From assembly GCF_039544165.1 (NCBI RefSeq), contig NZ_BAABLD010000005.1, positions 372,001-436,000 of the forward strand: a DNA stretch of 64,000 nucleotides, written 5' to 3'. Numbering within the stretch: position 1 is the stretch's first letter; each line of letters opens with the position of its first letter. The position numbers were made by a program, and so were the translations under genes. The notes beneath the pieces are model-generated. The model ran no database searches and was not told the origin of the DNA. It saw nothing but the letters and a program-made list of their open reading frames with translations. This document shows, one piece after another, positions 19,309 to 28,024 of this stretch. This DNA comes from Viridibacterium curvum (GTDB taxonomy: Bacteria > Pseudomonadota > Gammaproteobacteria > Burkholderiales > Rhodocyclaceae).

Positions 19309-20163
19309 ATGCAACTGAACAAACTCGTTTTTGCTCTTCTGGTCGCTGCAGGCATGAGCACGGGTGCCCAGGCTGCTTCGTGCAAGGCTGGCGACAGCTA
19401 CTCGAACACCACGGTTGATTGCGGCGGCGCCACGATCGGCCTGTCCTGCAAGGGTGACAGCGAAACGCAACCGGCGGTGCTGACGCTGAACAACGCAACG
19501 GTCAAGAACGTCACGATCTCGGCGACCGGCGCATCGGATGGTATCCATTGTGTTGGCGGCACCTGCACGCTGATCAACGTGAAGTGGCTGGAGGTCTGTG
19601 AGGATGCTGCCTCGGTGATCGCTGACAACGCCAAGATGGTTGTAACCGGTGGCTCCGCCGTGAATACGGCAACGACCGACAATGCCAAGGGCGGCAAGCC
19701 GGACAAGTTCTTCCAGATCAACAACGCCAACACCAGCCTGACCATCAACGGCGGCTTCACCGCCACGATCGCGGCTGGCGACATCTCGGGTTCGGTCGGC
19801 AAGCTGGCCCGTTCCTGCGGTGACTGCACGACCAACCTTGGCCCGCGCACCATCAATGTCAGCAACGTGACTGTGAAGGGCAAGATCGGCAGCATCGTCG
19901 GCGTGAACTCGCAGTACCGCGACGCCAACAAGAAGATCATCAGCGGTCGCCATGACACCGCGACGATCCGTTCGCTGAAGGTCGAAGGCTACAAGGTCTC
20001 CAGCACCACCCTTGATACCGGCGGCAACAAGACCACCCCCGCCATCTGCGACCAGTATGAAGGTGTGCAGAAGGGCAAGGGCAGCAGCGCCAAGGTGGGT
20101 GATGGTCAAGCCTGGAACACCACCAGCTGCAACGTCAGCATGTCCGACGTCAGCGCACTGTGA
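19309..20163 (+). CDS. Secreted pectate lyase, family PL3
   Basis: 284 residues. A signal peptide (MQLNKLVFALLVAAG...AQA, cleaved near residue 22) precedes a small beta-helix enzyme. SDGIHCVGGTCTLINVKWL and the following EVCEDAAS are the signature of PL3 pectate lyases, calcium-dependent enzymes that split polygalacturonate by beta-elimination; multiple cysteines suggest disulfides. Downstream repeats (TLNNATVKNVTIS, TINVSNVTVKGKIGSIVG) build the helix. The start ATG follows GGAG by eight bases; an open frame eight codons longer overlaps the candidate operator. A strong terminator follows, so it is monocistronic. Confidence 0.9.
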   Translation: MQLNKLVFALLVAAGMSTGAQAASCKAGDSYSNTTVDCGGATIGLSCKGDSETQPAVLTLNNATVKNVTISATGASDGIHCVGGTCTLINVKWLEVCEDAASVIADNAKMVVTGGSAVNTATTDNAKGGKPDKFFQINNANTSLTINGGFTATIAAGDISGSVGKLARSCGDCTTNLGPRTINVSNVTVKGKIGSIVGVNSQYRDANKKIISGRHDTATIRSLKVEGYKVSSTTLDTGGNKTTPAICDQYEGVQKGKGSSAKVGDGQAWNTTSCNVSMSDVSAL

Positions 20164-20199
20164 TGGCTCTGATTGCATGATCTGACGCCGTATCATGCA

Positions 20200-20232
20200 G
20201 GCCCCGGCTCTCCCACGAGGCCGGGGCTTTTT
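20200..20232 (+). terminator. Strong intrinsic terminator after the PL3 gene
   Basis: GCCCCGGC (20201-20208), GCCGGGGC (20220-20227) and TTTTTG: a perfect eight-base-pair GC stem with a T-run, 37 bases past the stop. Confidence 0.9.
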
Positions 20233-20298
20233 GCTTGTATAAGCCCCGTTTTGACCCGGCGGGTCCGCCGACCTTGCTCTCGATCCCGGATACAACGC

Positions 20299-22416
20299 AT
20301 GCTGTCCCGTTTCCTTAGCGCAGCCAGCGCTTGCTTCATTTTTTTCTGCAGCTGCGCGCAGGCTCAGCTGATTGCCAATCCGACCTGGCAGGATTTCCGA
20401 CAAAACGAAAAAGCCGAGGTACTTCTCAGTGCCGACGGCATCCTGCAATGGCGCGCAGCCGGGAGTGAAGAGTGGCGGCAGGAGCGCGTGAGCAACCAGC
20501 CGCTGGAAGATGTGGCATTCGATCCATCGCTGCAGCGCTGGCTTGCGGTGGCGGATGGTGTCTTGCTGCTCAAACCCGCCGGCGGAGGACGCTGGCGCGC
20601 GATCACCCCCGACGTGCAGACTTACCGCGCGGCATACGATCCTGTCGGCCGGCGCTGGATCAGCTGGGTGTGCGCGCAGGAACCCTCGCAATGCAGCGTG
20701 CGTACGCTGGAAGACCGGGCAGCAATGAGCGAAGCGGACTGGGATGAGAGATCCTGGAAGGACTACCCGCAGCCGCAGATGCAGAACTGGTCGAACCTCT
20801 TCGTGGCGCAGACCCCCGGCAAAGCGCCGCAGGCGGTGGCCTATGCAAACGGGCAGACGCTTTACTTCACCCGAGACAACCCGCTGGACTGGCAGGTCGT
20901 CGAGTTGCCGCGCTTGCGTGGTCGGGTGCCGCGCCCTGAGACCATGGCGGCCCTGACCTACTGGCGCAAGCTGGGTGATCGCTGGCTGGCGTTTGGTCAG
21001 GGCCAGGACGCGCTGGAATTGGATACCGTGACCGGGCGCCTGATATGGATGCGCTTGCCGGGCAATACGGCAAGCCAGGGGCCGGTGTTGTGGAATGCCG
21101 CGTTTCGCGACCCGAGCAGCGCCATCCTGCTGGTCGGCAACAACGCGGGGCAGATTGCCCGATCAACCGACGAGGGTGGGCGTTTCACGCTGCACACCCT
21201 GCCCGTCAAGGGCATGCTGAGCGGCTTTGTGAAAGAGGCAGAGGTGCTCTATGCCGTGTTGAGCAGCGGTGAGGTTTTCCGGTCGACTGATGCGGGTCGC
21301 AGCTGGCAGCCCGAGCTCTCCAGCGGGCAGGACAATGTGCGCGGAATCGCGGCGACACAGCGTGGTCTGCTTTTATATGGCGAAGGCGGCATGCTCGCTG
21401 AGCGCGCGCCGCAATGGCAGGTGCGGGCCAATCTGAAACGCTACGTCAATGATCTGAAGCCGCTCGACAACGGCGGTGCGTTGCTTGTGGGCGCCAACGG
21501 CCTGATCGCCCGCGCCGCATCCGCGCAGGATCTGGCGACGCAGAACTGGCGATACGCGCGCCATTCGCTGCAATACAACCAGTACCTGCAAAGTCTTGCG
21601 CGTGTTTCGGCGGACACCTGGCTTGCCGCTGGCTCCGCGGCCACCATCGTGCGCAGCAGCGATGCCGGCGAGAGCTGGCAGGTTGTCTACAAGGGCGATG
21701 ATGGTGAGTTGGGCAACTTCCAGCGCATCGTCGTGCATCCGCAAAGCGGCGTTGCCATCGCGGTGGCCAATCCTGGCTGGATCCTGCGCTCAGCCGATGG
21801 CGGCAAGAGCTGGGCGCCAGTAGACCGGGAGTCGCGCAAGCTCGACGACCTGGTTGCACTGCCCGAAGGGGGCTTCCTGGCGGCAGGCGCCGATGGGCTG
21901 GTGCTGCGGGCGCCAGCGTCTGGGGAGCGATGGGAGGTCGTGCACCAGGACGCACAGGTGCAGTGGAACAACATCAGCTTCGCGGCCGGCAAGGTCTGGT
22001 TGTTGGGCGCCGGGGCGACGCTCATGCAGCTGGATGCCAGAGGTGAAAACCCGAGGCCTGTCGCGTTGCCCGCTCGCTACTTCCTGCGTGACATCGTGGC
22101 GGATTCCGCTCAGCCCGATCTGCTGCTTGTCGCAGGGGCCGACGGTGCGTTGCTCAAAAGCACCGATGGTGGCAAGGCCTGGCGCGCGCTGGTGTTGCCA
22201 CGCAAGGCCAACCTGCGGCGCATCCTCCGCACGCCCGATGGCACGACCTGGCTGACAGGGCGAGACGGCCTGCTGCTGAGCTCGCGCGACACCGAACACT
22301 GGACCGAGCATGACACGGGCACGCCGCGCCATTTCCGCTCGATGCAGTATCTGCCGGGCGACAAGACGCTGTGGCTCTTTGGCGAACGCCTGGTCAGTTA
22401 TCCGGCGACGCGCTGA
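20299..22416 (+). CDS. Secreted Ycf48/BNR-repeat beta-propeller protein
   Basis: 705 residues. A signal peptide (MLSRFLSAASACFIFFCSCAQAQ) is followed by repeated Asp-box/BNR motifs: RSTDEGGRFTLHTLP, RSTDAGRSWQPELSSG, RSSDAGESWQVVYKGDDG, RSADGGKSWAPVDRES, KSTDGGKAWRALVLPRKA and SSRDTEHWTEHDTGTP. This is the architecture of Ycf48-like proteins and sialidase-type propellers; many bacterial homologues sit near transporters or surface enzymes and have no known activity. No catalytic sialidase residues are evident. The ATG at 20299 is chosen because it opens the signal peptide; the upstream open frame covers the terminator of the PL3 gene. A role alongside pectin degradation is a guess from position. 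Confidence 0.82.
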   Translation: MLSRFLSAASACFIFFCSCAQAQLIANPTWQDFRQNEKAEVLLSADGILQWRAAGSEEWRQERVSNQPLEDVAFDPSLQRWLAVADGVLLLKPAGGGRWRAITPDVQTYRAAYDPVGRRWISWVCAQEPSQCSVRTLEDRAAMSEADWDERSWKDYPQPQMQNWSNLFVAQTPGKAPQAVAYANGQTLYFTRDNPLDWQVVELPRLRGRVPRPETMAALTYWRKLGDRWLAFGQGQDALELDTVTGRLIWMRLPGNTASQGPVLWNAAFRDPSSAILLVGNNAGQIARSTDEGGRFTLHTLPVKGMLSGFVKEAEVLYAVLSSGEVFRSTDAGRSWQPELSSGQDNVRGIAATQRGLLLYGEGGMLAERAPQWQVRANLKRYVNDLKPLDNGGALLVGANGLIARAASAQDLATQNWRYARHSLQYNQYLQSLARVSADTWLAAGSAATIVRSSDAGESWQVVYKGDDGELGNFQRIVVHPQSGVAIAVANPGWILRSADGGKSWAPVDRESRKLDDLVALPEGGFLAAGADGLVLRAPASGERWEVVHQDAQVQWNNISFAAGKVWLLGAGATLMQLDARGENPRPVALPARYFLRDIVADSAQPDLLLVAGADGALLKSTDGGKAWRALVLPRKANLRRILRTPDGTTWLTGRDGLLLSSRDTEHWTEHDTGTPRHFRSMQYLPGDKTLWLFGERLVSYPATR

Positions 22417-22590
22417 GGCTGGCGCTTTCGCGTTGACTCCCGCAGGCCGCAGTCCAGCGGCGTGGCTCAGCATCATGTCGATGTTGCCGTTTCTCGCGTT
22501 CAAGTGCGCGCAGTCGGCGTTGCCGGAGTCGACTAAGTCCTGCAACCGCTGCCAACACTTCGAGGGCGCTGATCGTAACGACAGGCTCCT

Positions 22591-23463
22591 TCAGCGAATG
22601 ATGCTGTGCACGGCTGCAATGTCCGCTTCGCCATGCCCGGCGATGAGCGCGCGCTTGAAGATTTCATTCGTCGCTGCGGCCGTGTGCAGTGTTTGTCCGA
22701 GTTCTTCACTGAGGGCGATGGCGAGCCTCAGATCCTTCTGCATGTGTTTGAGCGGGAAGCTGGTGCTGTAGTCGCCGGCGAGCAGCATGGGCCCTTTGCC
22801 CTTGAACATTGGGCAGGCCATGGCGCCGGCTTCGAGCACTTCGAGGATCTGGGCACCGTCAAGATTGCCTTTCATACCCAGTGACAGGCCCTCGCTGAAA
22901 GCAGTGAGCATGCTGCCCATGATCATGTTTACGACCAGCTTCATGCGCGCGCCCTGGCCGACATCGCCAAGGTGCATGCGCTTCTTGCCGAGCTTGTCCA
23001 GTGCCGGGCCTGCGTCATCGAAAAGGCTGCGATCGCCGCCAGCGAGGATGACGAGGGTGCCGTCTTCGGCGGGCTTTTTTGTGCCGGAGACCGGAGCTTC
23101 GAGGAAGCGGCCACCGCGTGCGGCGATAGCTTCGCTGATGTCCCGCGCCGTCTGGTCGTCGACCGTGGACATGTCGATATAGCCGCGATTGCCGCCGATC
23201 CCGGCCAGGACGCCCTCAGCGCCGAAGCAGGTTTCGCGAGCCGCTGCGGGATCGGCGAGGATGGCGAAGGTGATGTCGCAGCGGGCAGCGACTTCGGCCG
23301 GCGTCGCGGCCTGCCTGGCACCGAGTGCAACGAGTGGGGCGCATCGCTCGGCTGTGCGATTCCAGACCGTTACATCGAAGCCGGCGCGGATAAGGTTGGT
23401 GGCCATGGCCCGGCCCATGATGCCGAGCCCGAGAAAACCATAGCGAATTGTATTAGGGGTCAC
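22591..23463 (-). CDS. NAD(P)-dependent beta-hydroxyacid dehydrogenase (tartronate/succinic semialdehyde reductase type)
   Basis: 290 residues. GFLGLGIMGRAMATNLIRAG is the Rossmann nucleotide site (GxGxxG), DMSTVDDQTARDI and EAPVSGTKKPAEDGTL give the substrate motif, and GARMKLVVNMIMG carries the catalytic lysine of the beta-hydroxyacid dehydrogenase family. The plant GLYR1-like/GarR group reduces glyoxylate, tartronate semialdehyde or succinic semialdehyde; which one is not decidable here. The C-terminal third exists a second time as a pseudogene at 18747-18972. It reads toward the propeller gene. Confidence 0.88.
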   Translation of the reverse strand: MTPNTIRYGFLGLGIMGRAMATNLIRAGFDVTVWNRTAERCAPLVALGARQAATPAEVAARCDITFAILADPAAARETCFGAEGVLAGIGGNRGYIDMSTVDDQTARDISEAIAARGGRFLEAPVSGTKKPAEDGTLVILAGGDRSLFDDAGPALDKLGKKRMHLGDVGQGARMKLVVNMIMGSMLTAFSEGLSLGMKGNLDGAQILEVLEAGAMACPMFKGKGPMLLAGDYSTSFPLKHMQKDLRLAIALSEELGQTLHTAAATNEIFKRALIAGHGEADIAAVHSIIR

Positions 23464-23573
23464 GATCTGCGCTCTTCCATGCTGTGATGACGCGTCACAG
23501 TAAAGGAAACCGCGCTGCGCTGCGTACGTGCTGGCGCATGTTGCTTATTGCGTTGGAGGTGTGTGCGAAGCGA

Positions 23574-23831
23574 TCAACCGAAGCGCAGCTTCATGATCAG
23601 AATGAAGCTGGCCAGCGCGAGGGTGATGGCGTTGGCGATAACAACGGGCAAGGCGCCGATCTGCAGGCCGTAAATGAGCCACAGGGCGACACCGGTGACG
23701 AATACGGAATACATGCCCAGCGACACACCCTTGGCGGAGCGCGTCTTCCAGGTGAGCCAGGCTTGAGGGACAAATGCGGCGGTGGTAAGGCTTGCTGCGG
23801 CGAAACCGATCAGGTCGTTAAGCGGTGGCAT
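23574..23831 (-). CDS. SemiSWEET (MtN3-type) sugar transporter
   Basis: 85 residues with three hydrophobic helices (LIGFAAASLTTAAFVPQAWL, SLGMYSVFVTGVALWLIYG, ALPVVIANAITLALASFIL). FVPQAWLTWKTRSAKGVSL with the P-Q motif and the WLIYG tract match bacterial SemiSWEETs, which dimerise to move sugars across the inner membrane. It overlaps the upstream HNH gene by 14 bases, so the two are co-translated. Confidence 0.88.
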   Translation of the reverse strand: MPPLNDLIGFAAASLTTAAFVPQAWLTWKTRSAKGVSLGMYSVFVTGVALWLIYGLQIGALPVVIANAITLALASFILIMKLRFG

Positions 23832-24447
23832 GGTCTAGGTGCGTGGCACCGCGCCATCGGCTTTGCGCGGGCAGATGACGGGCCAGAAAGTCCATCTGGT
23901 CAGTAAGGATATTGCGGTTGGAGAGAATCAGATACTCGGCCTTGTTGGGCACATAGGGCGCGTAGAGCAGCAGCATGTGCGCCTGCTCTGGCGTGCGCCC
24001 GGCCTTGCGCTGATTGCAGTTTCGGCAGGCGGTCACGACGTTCATCCAGATGTCCGCTCCGCCTTGTGAGACGGGTTTGATGTGGTCGCGCGTCAGGCGC
24101 GTTGTGCTGAAGGTGTCACCGCAGTAGCCGCAGATCTGTCGATCACGGTGGAACAACTCGCGGTTCGACAGAGGTGGTGTCTGGTGCAGGCTGCGCGGAT
24201 GCAGTGCGCGGCCTTTGATGGCGATGATGCTGTTGGCGGTCATCTCCGAGCGTCGGCCGGTGAGGCGCGAGTACCCGCCGACGAAGGTGAAGCACTGTTC
24301 GCCGGCATCCCAGGCGACAAGGTTCTTGGAGTAGTAGAAGAGGGCATGTTGCCAGGTCACCCAGCGATGGGGCTGGCCGAACATGTCCAGCGTCAGGATC
24401 ATCGGACGCCTGTTGGGGTGGAGTGGGCGCAGCTGCGTTGAGTGCAT
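23818..24447 (-). CDS. HNH endonuclease family protein
   Basis: 209 residues. CGYCGDTF and, 27 residues on, CRNCNQRKAG are the zinc-binding CxxC pairs, and TRDHIKPVSQGGADIWMNVV holds the His-Asn core of the HNH nuclease fold. The N-terminal stretch (LDMFGQPHRWVTWQHALFYY) is typical of the short stand-alone HNH proteins widespread in proteobacteria, whose substrate is unknown and which are not restriction enzymes in most cases. Start at 24447 with weak GGACGGTG; ATG at 24402 is an alternative. It overlaps the SemiSWEET gene. Confidence 0.85.
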   Translation of the reverse strand: MHSTQLRPLHPNRRPMILTLDMFGQPHRWVTWQHALFYYSKNLVAWDAGEQCFTFVGGYSRLTGRRSEMTANSIIAIKGRALHPRSLHQTPPLSNRELFHRDRQICGYCGDTFSTTRLTRDHIKPVSQGGADIWMNVVTACRNCNQRKAGRTPEQAHMLLLYAPYVPNKAEYLILSNRNILTDQMDFLARHLPAQSRWRGATHLDHATA

Positions 24448-24602
24448 GATGTCACCGTCCTGCCGAGGGTACTGCTGTCGAAGATTCCTTGTTGCGTTGG
24501 GTGGTGGAACAATGAATCCGTACGTGACCCCCGGGGCCCGGAAGGCGCGTTGAAGCTAGCTTATCCGCTTGGGTGTATGCGCAGCAACCGGAATTTTGAA
24601 AG

Positions 24603-25256
24603 ATGACAAGCCTGAGACACATGCCGCACTGGAAGAGACTGCTGGGTTGGGGGGTGTTGGCTTCACTGCTTCTGCACTGGGTGGTGCTGGATCTGCTGCG
24701 CGGCGCGGGTTTCGGGCCGTTTGAGGCTGGGTCGCCGGTTTTGCAGGTAAGACTGGATGGCGGCGCAACCGACCGCAAAGTCGATGCTGGGGTGCAGGAG
24801 GCTGCGGATGAGCGAGTATTGAAGCCGTCTGGTCATGTTGCTGCCGATCTGCCACTCAAGCCAGCTGTGGTGGCTTCGTCGACGGCCATGCCGTCTGCGC
24901 CGGATGTGGTGATACCGACGCAGGGCGCTGAGAGTGTTGAAATGCAGCGTACCGTCGCCCATGTCAGAGATATGCCCGCTGCCGATGGCTTGCGCTCAGG
25001 GTCTATTGATGAGGCCATGCTCGCCCTGCGTTTGCGCGTTGGGGAGATCTTGCGCGGATCGCCGCGCATCCTGGCCGGCTTGCCTGCCGGGCCGCGCACC
25101 TGGGCTGCGGAGTTCGATGCGTCGGGCCAGTTGGTGGCGATACACGGCGAGTTGCCAGAGGCTTTGCGTGCGGGCCTCGCGGCCGCAATCGGCAGTGTTG
25201 TGGTACCGGAAGCGCTGCGCGGCCGGCCGCTGATTTTGACGCTGGCGTTAGAGTGA
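24603..25256 (+). CDS. Membrane-anchored hypothetical protein, TonB-like layout
   Basis: 217 residues. One N-terminal transmembrane helix (LLGWGVLASLLLHWVVLDLL), a long low-complexity periplasmic linker (about 60-125) and a small alpha/beta C-terminal domain (from about 140, RVGEILRGSPRIL...LILTLALE). The layout, and an N-terminal helix with the LLHWVVL pattern, resemble TonB-type energy transducers, but the usual Pro-rich linker and YP motif are missing. No ExbB/ExbD neighbour. Function unknown. Confidence 0.6.
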   Translation: MTSLRHMPHWKRLLGWGVLASLLLHWVVLDLLRGAGFGPFEAGSPVLQVRLDGGATDRKVDAGVQEAADERVLKPSGHVAADLPLKPAVVASSTAMPSAPDVVIPTQGAESVEMQRTVAHVRDMPAADGLRSGSIDEAMLALRLRVGEILRGSPRILAGLPAGPRTWAAEFDASGQLVAIHGELPEALRAGLAAAIGSVVVPEALRGRPLILTLALE

Positions 25257-25285
25257 GTCAGGCCCCGCGCCGGGCTCAGACGGTT

Positions 25286-25828
25286 CTATACGGGATCGGG
25301 CGGTGGCAGATTGATGCAGTGGCAACCGAACGGACCTGCGCTGCGGTCGGCGAAGTACTGCCGCAGGGAGGCGGCGACCGAGCGGAAGGCAATCTCCGCC
25401 CAGGGAATGTCGGCCTCGTCGAATAGCTGTACGTCTAGTGACTCTTCACCTGCCGCGAATTCAGGCACTTTCAGCGTGCCACGGAAGAAGATGTGCACCT
25501 GGTTGATGTGGGTGACATTGACGAGCGAGTACAGCGCGTCGATGTGCACATCGGCGCAGGCCTCTTCCCGGGTCTCGCGGCGTGCGCCCTCGGCCGTGGT
25601 CTCGTTCAGTTCCATAAAGCCCGCTGGCAACGTCCACAAACCGCGGCGCGGCTCGATGCCACGGCGGCACAGAAGGACCTTGCCCTGATACTCAGCGATG
25701 GTGCCGACCACCATTTTCGGGTTGATGTAATGGATCTCACCGCAGGCATCGCAAACGTGCCGGGGCAGCGAATCACCGGGTGGAACGCGCAGTACGACGG
25801 GCGCACCGCAGCATGAGCAGAAGTTCAT
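25286..25828 (-). CDS. NUDIX hydrolase with N-terminal zinc ribbon
   Basis: 180 residues. CSCCG and CDACG form a zinc ribbon at the N-terminus. The Nudix box is GFMELNETTAEGARRETREE with the following EACAD, agreeing with GX5EX7REUXEEXGU except that the final Gly is replaced by Cys-Ala. The zinc ribbon plus NUDIX layout is that of NudC-like and ADP-ribose pyrophosphatase-like proteins. Likely substrate is a nucleoside diphosphate derivative. Start at ATG 25828 ahead of the zinc ribbon; the longer open frame is unlikely. Confidence 0.88.
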   Translation of the reverse strand: MNFCSCCGAPVVLRVPPGDSLPRHVCDACGEIHYINPKMVVGTIAEYQGKVLLCRRGIEPRRGLWTLPAGFMELNETTAEGARRETREEACADVHIDALYSLVNVTHINQVHIFFRGTLKVPEFAAGEESLDVQLFDEADIPWAEIAFRSVAASLRQYFADRSAGPFGCHCINLPPPDPV

Positions 25829-26047
25829 GGTCTGGGGGAGATTGGGAGCGGCTTCGAGTGTAGCGCATGGCAGATTTGGCCTGTGGCGGCTGAAGACGGC
25901 GCGGGGGCGTTCTGGCACTGGGGGCGCAGATATGGCTCAAGGCAGGCAGGTAGCTGCCGATATGTGCACGCTGGGAGCTGGTTTCCGGCGATGCCTGCTT
26001 GCCGAGATGCGCGCAGGGCGGAGGCTGGAGATGAAGAGGGCGTGATC

Positions 26048-28024
26048 ATGGCACCACCGATCGACACGGCGAGACTGGAAGAGCTGAAGGCCTCGGGCGA
26101 TCTGCCTTCGCCGAAAGGCGTCGCTTTGGCCATCATGCGCCTGGCGACTCAGGAAGATGCGTCGATGGCCGAAATGGCGCGCATCATCCGTACCGACCCG
26201 GCTTTTGTCGGCCGTCTGATCAAGGCTGCCAATGGTGTGATCGGCTTTGGCCGTCGGCCTATTGCCTCGGTGCAGGATGCCCTGACCGTACTGGGCATGC
26301 CCGCTGTGCGCACCATGGCGCTGGGGTTCTCTCTCATGACCCACTTTCGCTCGGGTCCGTGCAAGGCGTTCAACTATGCCCGCTACTGGTCGGCTTGCCT
26401 CGTCAACGCCGTTGCGACTCAGGCAGTGACCCTGCGCACACGTGCAGCAGCGCCCGACGAGATCTATTGCCTCGGCTTGCTGTCCCGTGTGGGCGAGCTG
26501 GCGCTGGCGACGTTGTACCCGGTCGAGTACAGCGAGATCCTGACTGCCGCCGAGAAGACGCCTGGATTCGACATCTTCGAGGCAGAAAACAAGCGTTTCG
26601 GTATGGACCACGCCGAGCTTGGTGCCGCGATGCTGGCTGACTGGGGTATGCCACGTGTGTTCAGCGAGTCGGCCTATGTGGCGGCGCGTGGCATTGAAGG
26701 CACTTTCGTCGAAGGGTCCCGCGAGCGTACGGTCAGCAATACGGTGCTGTTCGCACAGGCAGTGGCTGAGCTGTGCCTCGCAAGTGATGCGACACGCCCC
26801 GGCACAATGCGTCGCGTGCTGACCCTGGGGTCCAGACTGGAGTTCGATGAGAGCGGCACACGGCAGCTGTGCAACGTGATTGCCAATGACTGGGCGGACT
26901 GGGGAGCCTTGCTCAGCGTGGAGGCGCATCGCATACCCCCTGCTGAGTCCATCGACACGAGTGAACCCGAAGTCGACGAGGATGCGCTTACCGTGCAGGA
27001 GGAGCCGGAAAGCCTGATCACTGACGAGAACAGCACAGGGAATGCATCCACTGCGACGCGTTTGCGCGCATTGACAGCGATGGCCGATCCCCTCGCGCGC
27101 GCAGCGATGCGTCAATTGCTCGGTAGCGCTGGTTACCATGTGGCGGAAGAGTCGGACATCGCACTCGCCGTCGAGCATGCGCTGGATCACGAGCCGGAGC
27201 TCATGATCATCGACTGGGCCATGGCGGGTGAAAGTACGAAGGAGTTCCTGTCGACCCTGCGCAAGACACGTGCAGGGCAGGGCATCTTCATCATCGTCGT
27301 CGCCGAATCGCCAGACGATGAGTTCCGCGTGCGCGCTTTCGAGTGTGGCGCGGACGATGTGCTGGCCAAGCCCGCCAGCCCGCGGCTGCTGCTGGCACGC
27401 TTGCAGGCCGGGCGTCGCATGTCGTCCCTGCAGCGAGAGATCGAACGTGACCGCGAAGAGATACGGCACTACGCAGCCGAGCTGGCCGTCAGCAATCGTC
27501 GCCTGCAGGAAGTGGCCATGCTGGATCCGCTGACTGGCTTCCCGAATCGTCGTTTCTTCATTGAACGTCTCGCACAGGAGTGGGCTGCGTCGACACGTAA
27601 CAAACGCCCGCTGTCATGCGTGATGGTCGATGTTGACAGCTTCCGCGTCGTCAATGAATCCCATGGACATGAGGCTGGTGACGCAGCCTTGCGGCAGGTG
27701 GCTGCAGCGCTGCGTTCGGTGTTGCGTGCGCATGATGTGGTGGCGCGGACAGGGGCTGACGAATTCCTGATCCTGTGCCCGGACACATCGCTCGAAGCGG
27801 CCCAGGTCTGCGCAGACCGTGTGCGGGCCGCGGTGGAAAATGCCGACATCGTGGCCGGCATGCTGGCCTTGCGGCTGACGGTGAGTGTCGGCGTCGCCTG
27901 CCGTGACAGCTCGGTGACTGACGCGGACACGCTGGTACGCCGGGCGGAACAAGGCATGGAGATCGCCAAGCAGAGCGGGCGGAACCGGGTTTCGGCTGTC
28001 CAGTTGCGTCCGCAGTCGGCCTGA
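26048..28024 (+). CDS. HDOD-REC-GGDEF signalling protein
   Basis: 658 residues with three domains: HDOD (about 10-230; DLPSPKGVALAIMRLAT, DPAFVGRLIKAANG, SVQDALTVLGMPAVRTMAL), a receiver domain (about 345-460; phospho-acceptor in LMIIDWAM, conserved lysine in LAKPASP), and GGDEF (about 490-655; DPLTGFPNRRFF). The signature is GADEF (569-573) instead of GGDEF, while the inhibitory site RAHD (560-563) is intact. Diguanylate cyclase activity is therefore uncertain; it may serve as a c-di-GMP receptor. Position directly before flhDC suggests, but does not prove, a role in the motile/sessile switch. Start ATG at 26048 follows AGAGG. Confidence 0.88.
   Translation: MAPPIDTARLEELKASGDLPSPKGVALAIMRLATQEDASMAEMARIIRTDPAFVGRLIKAANGVIGFGRRPIASVQDALTVLGMPAVRTMALGFSLMTHFRSGPCKAFNYARYWSACLVNAVATQAVTLRTRAAAPDEIYCLGLLSRVGELALATLYPVEYSEILTAAEKTPGFDIFEAENKRFGMDHAELGAAMLADWGMPRVFSESAYVAARGIEGTFVEGSRERTVSNTVLFAQAVAELCLASDATRPGTMRRVLTLGSRLEFDESGTRQLCNVIANDWADWGALLSVEAHRIPPAESIDTSEPEVDEDALTVQEEPESLITDENSTGNASTATRLRALTAMADPLARAAMRQLLGSAGYHVAEESDIALAVEHALDHEPELMIIDWAMAGESTKEFLSTLRKTRAGQGIFIIVVAESPDDEFRVRAFECGADDVLAKPASPRLLLARLQAGRRMSSLQREIERDREEIRHYAAELAVSNRRLQEVAMLDPLTGFPNRRFFIERLAQEWAASTRNKRPLSCVMVDVDSFRVVNESHGHEAGDAALRQVAAALRSVLRAHDVVARTGADEFLILCPDTSLEAAQVCADRVRAAVENADIVAGMLALRLTVSVGVACRDSSVTDADTLVRRAEQGMEIAKQSGRNRVSAVQLRPQSA

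Noticed and set aside
25937..27469. 510-codon minus-strand frame opposite the HDOD-REC-GGDEF gene
   Set aside because: Antisense shadow; His/Arg-rich with no motif and no SD.
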